A stretch of 64,000 nucleotides of DNA. It comes from Martelella sp. AD-3 (GTDB taxonomy: Bacteria; Pseudomonadota; Alphaproteobacteria; Rhizobiales; Rhizobiaceae). Shown piece after piece: positions 56,700 to 64,000 of this stretch. The stretch is from the NCBI RefSeq assembly GCF_001578105.1, contig NZ_CP014275.1, forward strand, positions 1,860,001-1,924,000, read 5' to 3'. A model generated the notes under the pieces. That model searched no databases and was not told where the DNA came from. It worked only from the letters and a program-made list of their open reading frames with translations. A program made the translations under genes and the position numbers. How positions within the stretch are numbered: the stretch's first letter is position 1; every line of letters starts with the position of its first letter.

Positions 56700-56779
56700 G
56701 GCCCCGCGCCCCCGGGGCTTTTTCCCGCCGCCGAAATCCTCTAAACCGGCGTCTGTCGGGACAAAAGGCGACGGACGAC

Positions 56780-57457
56780 ATGGCTGAGCAGGGCATTTTC
56801 ATCAGTTTCGAGGGCGGGGAAGGCGTCGGCAAATCGACGCAGATCCGGCTTCTCGCCGAACGCCTCGGCATGCTGGGACACAAGGTTCGCGTTACCCGCG
56901 AGCCCGGCGGTTCGGCCGGCGCGGAGGCCGTGCGCCATGTTCTGCTCTCCGGCGCTGCCGAACCCTTCGGCGTCGGCATGGAGGTGCTGCTGTTCGCCGC
57001 CGCGCGCAACGATCATGTCGAGGAGATCATCCGGCCCGCGCTCGCGGCGGGACAAATCGTGCTCTGCGACCGGTTCATGGATTCCTCAAGGGCCTACCAG
57101 GGGGCGACCGGCGCGCTGGCGCCGGAATTCGTCGCCACGGTGGAGCGGGTCGCCGTCAACGGCGTTCGCCCGGACCTGACGCTGATCTTCGATCTCGATG
57201 CACTGGAAGGATTGAAGCGGGTGCGCGGGCGGCTGCCGGAAACCGCGCTTGCCGGCGCGCCCGACCGTTTCGAGAAGGACGACATCGCCATTCACGCGGC
57301 GCGGCGGCAGGCATTTTTAAGCATTGCCGAGGCCGAGCCCGAGCGTTGTCGGGTCATCGATGCCGCGGCCGCGCCCGAAACGGTTGCCGGGGCGGTCTGG
57401 CAGGTCGTGTCGGAAGTCCTTGCCTCCCGCAATCTCGGGAGTGGCGCCGATGGCTGA
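56780..57457 (+). CDS. tmk: Thymidylate kinase
   Basis: This 225-residue P-loop kinase has GGEGVGKST (about 13-21), the dTMP-binding REPGGS and the DR motif in [14 protein letters not shown]. It phosphorylates dTMP to dTDP. It follows rlpA after 80 bases, and its end overlaps the next gene by 8 bases. In many rhizobia a D-alanyl-D-alanine carboxypeptidase gene lies between rlpA and tmk; it is absent here. Confidence 0.95.
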   Translation: MAEQGIFISFEGGEGVGKSTQIRLLAERLGMLGHKVRVTREPGGSAGAEAVRHVLLSGAAEPFGVGMEVLLFAAARNDHVEEIIRPALAAGQIVLCDRFMDSSRAYQGATGALAPEFVATVERVAVNGVRPDLTLIFDLDALEGLKRVRGRLPETALAGAPDRFEKDDIAIHAARRQAFLSIAEAEPERCRVIDAAAAPETVAGAVWQVVSEVLASRNLGSGADG

Positions 57458-58496
57458 CGAACTGCTCCTGGAGGGCGCTGTCGAGCCTTCGCGCAACCGC
57501 CATCTCTTTGGTCACGGCGAGGCCGAAGCCTATCTCGCCCAGTCCTATCGCGGCGGCAAGGGACATCATGCGCTGCTTCTGGAAGGGGCGGCCGGCATCG
57601 GCAAGGCGACGCTCGCCTTTCGCTTTGCCAACCACGTGCTGCATTTTCCCCATCCCGCCGATGCGCCGGATCACCTGATCGAGCCGGACCAGACATCGCC
57701 GCTGACGCGCCAGATCATCGCCGGCGCATCGCATGACCTTTTGCATCTGAAGCGCCCGGTTGATGCGAAGAGCGGCAAGCTGAAGACCGCGATCACCGTG
57801 GAGGAAGTGCGCCGGGCTGGCCACTTCCTGTCCCAGACCTCGGGAACCGGCAATTGGCGCATCGTGATCGTGGATGCGGCCGACGACCTTAATCGCAATG
57901 CCGCCAACGCAATTCTGAAAATCCTCGAGGAGCCGCCAAAAAACGCTATGTTCCTGTTGATTTCGCATGCGCCGGGAAGGCTCCTGCCGACGATCCGCTC
58001 GCGCTGCCTGCCGCTGCGCCTGCGCCCGCTGGCCGCGCAGGACCTGGCTGCGGCGCTCGGCGCGCTCGGCCTTTCTGCGGGGGGGCAGGACGAAGAGCGC
58101 ATGGCGGCGCTCGCAAACGGCAGCGTCGCCGAAGCCCTGAAGCTGGTCAACTATGGCGGGCTGGAGATCATCGATGCCTATGACGCCGTGCTGGAGGGAA
58201 CGGTCGCCGAGGCGCGTCTCGTCATGCACAAGCTTGCGGATACGGTTGCAAAGCGCGAGAACGAGACCATTTTCGATTTTCTGCTCGGCCATATCGACGG
58301 GGACATCAAGACGCGGGCGCGCGAGGCGGCATTTTCCGGCGATCTCCCGCTTGCCGAAAGGCTGGCCGGTCTGTCCTCCAGGATCGCGGCCGACGTGGCG
58401 GAAGCCGATGCCTACAATCTCGACCGCAGGCAGCTGGCGCTCGATCTGCTGTCGCGGCTGCGAACCACGCTTGAGCCCCCGGGCGCCGACGCCTGA
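57450..58496 (+). CDS. holB: DNA polymerase III delta-prime subunit
   Basis: This 348-residue clamp-loader subunit starts at ATG 57450 ([21 protein letters not shown]), overlapping the tmk end by 8 bases. The P-loop-like GAAGIGKAT and the SRC sensor motif in [10 protein letters not shown] identify the delta-prime family. It is part of the replicative clamp loader. Confidence 0.9.
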   Translation: MADELLLEGAVEPSRNRHLFGHGEAEAYLAQSYRGGKGHHALLLEGAAGIGKATLAFRFANHVLHFPHPADAPDHLIEPDQTSPLTRQIIAGASHDLLHLKRPVDAKSGKLKTAITVEEVRRAGHFLSQTSGTGNWRIVIVDAADDLNRNAANAILKILEEPPKNAMFLLISHAPGRLLPTIRSRCLPLRLRPLAAQDLAAALGALGLSAGGQDEERMAALANGSVAEALKLVNYGGLEIIDAYDAVLEGTVAEARLVMHKLADTVAKRENETIFDFLLGHIDGDIKTRAREAAFSGDLPLAERLAGLSSRIAADVAEADAYNLDRRQLALDLLSRLRTTLEPPGADA

Positions 58497-58650
58497 AGCA
58501 GGTTTGACTTGATGCGCTGATTGAGGGGCGGTAAGACCGGTCAGATTTCAGCACCGGTTCCGGATTTCAGCGGACGCCGGCTTGCCCGCAATATCAGAAA
58601 CGTCCCCGGAGCGAACCGGCTCCCAGACAGCCATGCACACGGACAGCGGA

Positions 58651-60195
58651 ATGAGCGACAACAACAGGTATTTCATCACAACGCCGATCTTCTATCCCAA
58701 CGGCGCGCCGCATATCGGTCATGCCTACACCATGATCGCCACCGACGCGCTTGCGCGTTTCCGCAGGCTGGACGGCATGGATGTGCGCTTCCTCTCCGGC
58801 ACGGACGAGCACGGGCAGAAGATGCAGCAGACCGCCGAAAGGGAAGGCGTCGCCCCGATCGAGCTGGCGGATCGCAACTCGGCGGTCTTCCGCGGGCTTC
58901 TCGCCACGCTCAACTGTTCCAATGACGATTTCATCCGCACCACCGAGGAGCGTCATCGCAAGGCCGTGCAGGCGCTGTGGAAGCGTATGCAGGAGAATGG
59001 CGACATCTATCTCGGCAAGTATGGCGGCTGGTATTCGGTGCGCCAGGAGGCCTATTTCGACGAGGGCGAGACCACGCTCGGCGAAGACGGCGTGCGTCGT
59101 GAGCCGCTCGGCTCCCCGGTCGAATGGGTCGAGGAGGAGAGTTATTTCTTCAAACTGTCGGCCTATGGCGAGCGCCTGCTCGAATATTATGACGACCACC
59201 CCGATTTCATCGGCCCGGCGGAGCGGCGCAACGAGGTGATCTCCTTCGTCAAGTCGGGCCTGAAGGATCTGTCGATCTCGCGCACGACCTTCGACTGGGG
59301 CGTGCCGGTGCCCGGCGATCCGGACCATGTCATGTATGTCTGGGTCGATGCGCTGACCAACTATATCACAGCGCTCGGCTTTCCGGACGAAAACGGGCCG
59401 ATGTGGTCCTACTGGCCCGGCATTCACATCATCGGCAAGGACATCATCCGCTTTCACGCGGTCTACTGGCCGGCCTTCCTGATGTCGGCGGGCGTGGCAC
59501 TTCCGGAGCGGGTCTATGCCCACGGCTTTCTTCTCAACAAGGGCGAGAAGATGTCGAAATCGGTCGGCAATGTCATCGATCCCTTCAATCTCGTCGACCA
59601 TTTCGGGCTCGACCAGATCCGCTATTTCATGCTGCGCGAGGTCTCCTTCGGCCAGGACGGCAGCTACAGCGACGAGGCGATCGGCACGCGCATCAATTCC
59701 GATCTCGCCAATGGCATCGGCAACCTCGCCAGCCGCTCGCTGTCGATGATCGCCAAGAACTGCGACGGCAAGGTCCCGGAATGCGGTCCGTTGACGGCGG
59801 AGGACGAGGCGATGCTGTCTTCTGCCGACGGCGTCATCGAGACGGTGCGCGAGGCGATGGAAAAGTTCGCCATCCATCGGGCGATGGCGGCAATCATCGG
59901 CCTCGTTTCTGAGGCCGACCGCTATTTCGCCGGGCAGGAGCCCTGGGCGCTGCGCAAGACCGATCCGGAGCGCATGGCAACCGTTCTTTACGTGACGGCG
60001 GAGGTGGTGCGCCAGGTTGCGATCCTGCTGCAGCCGGCCATGCCGGCCTCGGCGGCGAAATTGCTCGACCTCGTGTCGATCCCGGAAACAGAACGCGATT
60101 TCGCGCATTTGGGAAAGACGGGTCGTTTGAAATCGGGCATGCCGCTTGAAAAACCGTCGCCGGTCTTCCCGCGTTACGTTGCGCCCGAGGAATAG
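58651..60195 (+). CDS. metG: Methionyl-tRNA synthetase
   Basis: This 514-residue class I aminoacyl-tRNA synthetase has the HIGH motif (PHIGHAYT) and the KMSKS motif ([10 protein letters not shown]). The short connective insert without zinc-binding Cys pairs is typical of the MetG2 form. The start is uncertain: ATG 58651 ([18 protein letters not shown]) gives the usual N-terminus, and ATG 58633 would add six residues. Confidence 0.93.
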   Translation: MSDNNRYFITTPIFYPNGAPHIGHAYTMIATDALARFRRLDGMDVRFLSGTDEHGQKMQQTAEREGVAPIELADRNSAVFRGLLATLNCSNDDFIRTTEERHRKAVQALWKRMQENGDIYLGKYGGWYSVRQEAYFDEGETTLGEDGVRREPLGSPVEWVEEESYFFKLSAYGERLLEYYDDHPDFIGPAERRNEVISFVKSGLKDLSISRTTFDWGVPVPGDPDHVMYVWVDALTNYITALGFPDENGPMWSYWPGIHIIGKDIIRFHAVYWPAFLMSAGVALPERVYAHGFLLNKGEKMSKSVGNVIDPFNLVDHFGLDQIRYFMLREVSFGQDGSYSDEAIGTRINSDLANGIGNLASRSLSMIAKNCDGKVPECGPLTAEDEAMLSSADGVIETVREAMEKFAIHRAMAAIIGLVSEADRYFAGQEPWALRKTDPERMATVLYVTAEVVRQVAILLQPAMPASAAKLLDLVSIPETERDFAHLGKTGRLKSGMPLEKPSPVFPRYVAPEE

Positions 60196-60201
60196 GAATT
60201 C

Positions 60202-60981
60202 ATGCTGATCGATAGCCATTGCCATCTCGATTTTCCCGACTTTGACGCCGAACGCGACGACCTCGTTGCGCGCGCGAAGGAGGCGGGTGTCGCGCAGATG
60301 GTGACGATCTCAACGCGGGTAAAGAAATTCAATCAGGTCGTTGAAATCGCTGAAAAATACGAGAATGTATTCTGCTCTGTGGGAACCCATCCTGCCAATG
60401 CCGATGAGGAACTCGACATCGGCACGGACGAACTCGTCCGTCTGAGTGGCCATCCGAAAGTGGTGGCGATCGGCGAGGCGGGGCTCGATTACCACTACCA
60501 GCCGGAAAAGGCCGAGGTGCAGAAGACCGGGTTGCGGCGGCACATCGCCGCCGCGCGGAAAACCGGCCTGCCGCTCGTGATTCACAGCCGCGATGCCGAT
60601 GACGACATGGATGCGATCCTGCGGCGGGAGACCGGCGAGGGCGCGTTCCCTTTCATCCTCCACTGCTTTTCTTCCGGGGCGGCGCTGGCCCGTACGGGGG
60701 TTGAGCTTGGCGGCTACGTGTCCTTCTCCGGCATCCTGACCTTCAAGAAATCCGATGATCTGCGTGCCATCGCCGCCGATGTGCCCATGGAGCGCCTTCT
60801 GGTGGAAACCGACGCGCCCTATCTGGCGCCGACGCCCTTTCGCGGCAAGCGCAATGAGCCCTCCTATGTGGTCAACACAGCGCGGGTTCTGGCCGAGGTC
60901 AAGGGCGTGAGCGAGGCGGCGATGGCCGATATCACCACGGAGAATGCCTTTCGCTGCTTCTCGAAGATGACGCGGGTCTGA
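60202..60981 (+). CDS. tatD: TatD-family metal-dependent DNase
   Basis: This 259-residue TIM-barrel hydrolase has the metal-binding HCH near the N-terminus (DSHCHLDF), the bridging Glu in AIGEAGLDYHY, His residues in VIHSRDAD and LHCFSSG, and an Asp in ETDAPYLAP. It lies 6 bases after metG and 2 bases before the MBL gene, so all three are co-transcribed. Confidence 0.92.
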   Translation: MLIDSHCHLDFPDFDAERDDLVARAKEAGVAQMVTISTRVKKFNQVVEIAEKYENVFCSVGTHPANADEELDIGTDELVRLSGHPKVVAIGEAGLDYHYQPEKAEVQKTGLRRHIAAARKTGLPLVIHSRDADDDMDAILRRETGEGAFPFILHCFSSGAALARTGVELGGYVSFSGILTFKKSDDLRAIAADVPMERLLVETDAPYLAPTPFRGKRNEPSYVVNTARVLAEVKGVSEAAMADITTENAFRCFSKMTRV

Positions 60982-60983
60982 CC

Positions 60984-61811
60984 TTGGTCTACCGCCGCCG
61001 CTTCACCATTCTGGGCTGTTCTTCCTCGCCGGGCGTGCCGCGCATTACCGGCGACTGGGGTGCGTGCGATCCGGCAAACCCGAAGAACCGGCGCACGCGC
61101 ACGGCCTTTCTCGTCGAGCAGTTCGCCCCCGATGGCGGGGTGACGACGGTGGTGATCGACACCGGACCGGATTTCCGCGAGCAGATGATCCGGGCAGGGG
61201 TAAGGCGCATCGATGCCGTGCTGTTTACCCATGCCCATGCCGATCACATCCACGGGATCGACGACATTCGCGGTTATTTTCATGCCCAGCGCCAGCGCAT
61301 CCCCGTCTATGCCGACGAGGCGACGATGGCGCGCATTCTGGAAGGCTTTGCCTATTGCCTTGAGACCCCGAAAGGCAGCGCTTATCCGCCGATCGCCCGG
61401 GCCAATATCATCACGGATATCGGCAGCCCGGTCGAAGTCGACGGCCCGGGTGGCGTGATGCGGTTCATGCCGCACCGCCAGCAGCATGGCGACATCATCT
61501 CGCTCGGATACCGACTGGGCGGCGTTGCCTACTGTACGGATGTCAGCGATTTTCCGGCCGAATCCGTTGCGAAACTGCGCGATCTCGACCTTCTGGTGAT
61601 TGACGCGCTGCAATATCATCCGCATCCGAGCCATCTCTCGCTCGGGCAAGCGCTTTCCTGGGTGGAGCGCCTCGGCGCGAAGCGCGCGATACTGACGCAT
61701 ATGCACATTCCGCTCGACTACGACATCGTGGCGTCCGAAACCCCCGCCCATGTCGAACCCGCCTTTGACGGGTTGAGCGTCGAGTTCTCGGTCGCGGACG
61801 AAACGGTCTGA
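60984..61811 (+). CDS. MBL-fold metal-dependent hydrolase (PhnP-like)
   Basis: This 275-residue metallo-beta-lactamase-fold protein starts at TTG 60984. The metal motif HAHADH lies in FTHAHADHIHGIDDIRGY, with a His in MPHRQQHGD and an Asp in DALQYHPHPSH. PhnP-like members hydrolyse cyclic phosphodiesters. This gene often follows tatD in Alphaproteobacteria. Confidence 0.85.
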   Translation: MVYRRRFTILGCSSSPGVPRITGDWGACDPANPKNRRTRTAFLVEQFAPDGGVTTVVIDTGPDFREQMIRAGVRRIDAVLFTHAHADHIHGIDDIRGYFHAQRQRIPVYADEATMARILEGFAYCLETPKGSAYPPIARANIITDIGSPVEVDGPGGVMRFMPHRQQHGDIISLGYRLGGVAYCTDVSDFPAESVAKLRDLDLLVIDALQYHPHPSHLSLGQALSWVERLGAKRAILTHMHIPLDYDIVASETPAHVEPAFDGLSVEFSVADETV

Positions 61812-62108
61812 ATTAAAATTTTACCCCTCAGTTCAGTTTGCGTATTGCGATTGCGCGACATCTCCGCGCTAGCGTATTTCGGCGCTAAATGCGTGATCTC
61901 TCAGGTTAAACTGACTACGACGAAAGTCTGTCAACCCCAGAAAACAGCAAATCCCTGTTGAAATCGGGACCGATTTCTGCCCATTCTTTGTCCGTTCTGG
62001 AAATTTGAGGTTGATTTAGGCAGCGCGAATTGCAGTATGAAGCCGGATTGCTTGAGAAGGCCCGTACAAGAATTGGGCCCGCGAGGTCCACAATGACAAG
62101 GGGACAAA
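61812..62108. other. Intergenic region upstream of polyamine-type transporter
   Basis: These 297 A+T-richer bases should hold the promoter of the transporter operon. An 8-codon ATG frame at 62093-62116 overlaps the ATPase start, but that start has its own AAGGGGA ribosome-binding site. I see no RNA gene. Confidence 0.45.
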
Positions 62109-63203
62109 ATGGCTGAAAACCGGGGTGCTTCGGTTAAGTACGATAGTGTTCAAAAGAGTTATGACGGCGAAAGCCTCGTTGTTAAGAAATTAAATCTGGA
62201 TATTCCGCCGGGCGAGTTTTTGACCATGCTCGGTCCCTCCGGCTCGGGCAAGACGACCTGTCTGATGATGCTGGCCGGTTTCGAGCCCGCCACCTACGGC
62301 GAGATCTATCTCAACGAGAAGCCCATCAATAACGTGCCGCCGCACAAGCGCGGCATCGGCATGGTGTTCCAGAACTACGCTCTGTTTCCGCACATGTCGG
62401 TTGCCGAAAACCTCGCCTTTCCGCTGCAGCTTCGCAACATGGGCAAGGCCGAGCAGGAGGAAAAGGTCAAGCGCGCGCTCGACATGGTGCAGCTTGGCAA
62501 TTTCGGCGGACGCCGCCCGGCGCAGCTTTCCGGCGGCCAGCAGCAGCGCGTGGCCGTCGCGCGCGCCCTGGTCTTCGATCCCGAACTGGTGCTGATGGAC
62601 GAGCCGCTCGGCGCGCTCGACAAGCAGTTGCGTGAGCAGATGCAGTACGAGATCAAGCATATTCACGACAATCTCGGCGTGACCGTCGTCTATGTGACGC
62701 ATGACCAGACCGAGGCGCTGACCATGTCGGACCGCGTGGCGGTCTTCAATGACGGCGTGGTGCAGCAACTGTCCGAGCCGTCGATGCTCTACGAAAACCC
62801 GCAGAATTCGTTCGTCGCCCAGTTTATCGGCGAGAACAACAAGCTGAGCGGGACGGTGACCGAGATCCGCGGCGGCGAATGCACGGTGAAGCTCGATGAC
62901 GGCACGGTGATCATTGCCGACAAGGTGAATGTCGACAAGGTCGGCGACCGCACGACCATTTCGCTCCGGCCGGAGCGCGTTGAAATCGTTCCCACCGATG
63001 ATCATGCCAATACCATTACCGGCACGATCGAGGAACTGATCTATCTTGGCGACCATATCCGCGTGCGCATGAATGTGTGCGGAAACGACGAGTTCGTCGT
63101 CAAGGTTAGAAATCGCGGCGAGCGCTGGGATTTGCACAAGGGCAAGCAGCAGGCCATCGGCTTTGCTGCGGCCGACTGCAAGGCGCTTGATCCCGTCGCG
63201 TAA
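62109..63203 (+). CDS. Spermidine/putrescine-type ABC transporter ATP-binding protein
   Basis: This 364-residue ATPase of the PotA family has Walker A GPSGSGKTT, signature LSGGQQQRVAVAR, Walker B LVLMDEPLGALD and a C-terminal TOBE domain. It drives uptake of a polyamine or similar compound. It lies 88 bases upstream of the binding-protein gene; permease genes should follow outside the window. Confidence 0.88.
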   Translation: MAENRGASVKYDSVQKSYDGESLVVKKLNLDIPPGEFLTMLGPSGSGKTTCLMMLAGFEPATYGEIYLNEKPINNVPPHKRGIGMVFQNYALFPHMSVAENLAFPLQLRNMGKAEQEEKVKRALDMVQLGNFGGRRPAQLSGGQQQRVAVARALVFDPELVLMDEPLGALDKQLREQMQYEIKHIHDNLGVTVVYVTHDQTEALTMSDRVAVFNDGVVQQLSEPSMLYENPQNSFVAQFIGENNKLSGTVTEIRGGECTVKLDDGTVIIADKVNVDKVGDRTTISLRPERVEIVPTDDHANTITGTIEELIYLGDHIRVRMNVCGNDEFVVKVRNRGERWDLHKGKQQAIGFAAADCKALDPVA

Positions 63204-63291
63204 CAGCAACTGCCGATCTCGCTTATCGGCGGTTCTAAGGATGCGGACCCACTGGTTCGTGCAATCATCTCGAAGAAGGGGAAGAAAGACT

Positions 63292-64000
63292 ATGAAAACC
63301 AAGTCTATTATTCTGGCACTGGCGGCATCGCTCGCCACATCATCAGCAGCTTACGCCGAACAGATGACCATCGTATCGTGGGGCGGCGCTTACCAGGCTT
63401 CGCAGAAGAATGCTTACACCGATCCCTACATGGAAATGAATCCGGACATTGAAGTCGTCTGGGACGAATCCTCGAATGAGGCCGTTGCCAAGCTGCGTGC
63501 CATGAACGAGGCCGGCAATGTGACCTGGGATCTGGTGGACGTCGTTGCCGCCGACGCCATGCGTCTTTGCGACGAGGGCCTTGCCATGGAGTATGACCCG
63601 GACGAGCTCCTGGCCGATGCGCCCGACGGCACGCCGGCTTCGGAAGATTTCGGCGATCTGATCGTCTCCGATTGCTTCATTCCGCAGATCGTCTACTCCA
63701 CCACCGCCGCCTACCGTCCGGATCTGCTGCCGGAAGGCGCCCCGGAACCGGAATCGATCTGCGCCATGTTCGATACCGAGACCTATCCCGGCAAGCGTTC
63801 GCTCGAAAAGCGGCCGATCAATAACATGGAATGGGCGCTGATCTGCGACGGCGTTGCCAAGGAAGACGTCTATGACGTGCTCGAAACCGAGGAAGGCCAG
63901 GATCGCGCCTTCGCCAAGCTCGACACCATCAAGGACGACGTGATCTGGTGGTCGGCCGCCGCCGAGCCGCCGCAGCTGCTCGCCGACGGCGAAATCGTCA
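63292..64000 (+). CDS. Spermidine/putrescine-type ABC transporter substrate-binding protein (3' truncated)
   Basis: The first 236 residues of a PotD/PotF-type solute-binding protein are present; the window ends before the stop. A signal peptide (about 22 residues, cleaved near AAYAEQ) precedes MTIVSWGGAYQASQKNAY, the usual start of this family. It should bind a polyamine or related amine in the periplasm. It starts at ATG 63292 after a GGGGAAGAAAG ribosome-binding site. Confidence 0.88.
   Translation, partial: MKTKSIILALAASLATSSAAYAEQMTIVSWGGAYQASQKNAYTDPYMEMNPDIEVVWDESSNEAVAKLRAMNEAGNVTWDLVDVVAADAMRLCDEGLAMEYDPDELLADAPDGTPASEDFGDLIVSDCFIPQIVYSTTAAYRPDLLPEGAPEPESICAMFDTETYPGKRSLEKRPINNMEWALICDGVAKEDVYDVLETEEGQDRAFAKLDTIKDDVIWWSAAAEPPQLLADGEIV

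Noticed and set aside
62093-62116. Eight-codon frame overlapping the PotA-type start, similar in layout to the leader at 14020
   Set aside because: The downstream ATG has its own well-spaced AAGGGGA, so coupling is not needed and the short frame may be chance.

Overview
The window looks like a chromosomal segment of a Hyphomicrobiales (Rhizobiales) alphaproteobacterium, probably in or near the Rhizobiaceae. The main reason is the six-gene cluster at the left end (AcpXL, FabZ-like, two FabF-like, alcohol dehydrogenase and LpxXL-like acyltransferase). In rhizobia and Brucella this cluster makes the very-long-chain fatty acid of lipid A and attaches it. High G+C codon use and rhizobial-type mosaic palindromic repeats agree. 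The genus cannot be fixed from the sequence alone.

Layout. 0-6 kb: lipid A very-long-chain acyl cluster. 5.8-8 kb: a hemerythrin-like gene with an FNR/FixK-type box upstream, divergent from an MFS transporter. 8-11.4 kb: glycine betaine-type ABC importer. 11.8-16.3 kb: J-domain protein, dGTPase, a PAS-GGDEF-EAL protein preceded by an overlapping 13-codon leader frame, and a DedA membrane protein. 16.4-19.1 kb: three tRNA-Glu genes, glyoxalase I, a two-domain cold-shock protein, a DUF192 protein and tRNA-Pro. A frameshifted tyrosine integrase follows tRNA-Pro. 20.7-25.8 kb: an HlyD / RbbA-like / ABC-2 efflux operon.

25.8-49.2 kb is an accessory stretch. It holds small enzymes with their own regulators, a second GGDEF-EAL protein, a complete beta-galactoside-type uptake and hydrolysis locus (binding protein, two permeases, ATPase, GH42 enzyme, ROK regulator), and an MFS-SGNH-SDR operon with a divergent LysR. 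Gaps between these units carry scattered copies of one repeat family, and an IS630 element closes the region.

49.2-55 kb is a secreted-protease locus: an Inh-like lipoprotein, a subtilisin-type autotransporter and a winged-helix/helical-repeat regulator. After tRNA-Ser the window returns to a housekeeping block (rlpA, tmk, holB, metG, tatD, MBL-fold hydrolase) and ends inside a polyamine-type ABC transporter operon.

Most notable observations: FabF2XL lacks the ketosynthase nucleophile and one catalytic His, so the FabF pair resembles a ketosynthase/chain-length-factor pair; the c-di-GMP gene appears translationally coupled to a leader peptide; the hemerythrin-like gene has a perfect FNR-type palindrome; the protease, inhibitor-like lipoprotein and regulator form a compact locus; and a dispersed repeat family is confined to the accessory stretch.
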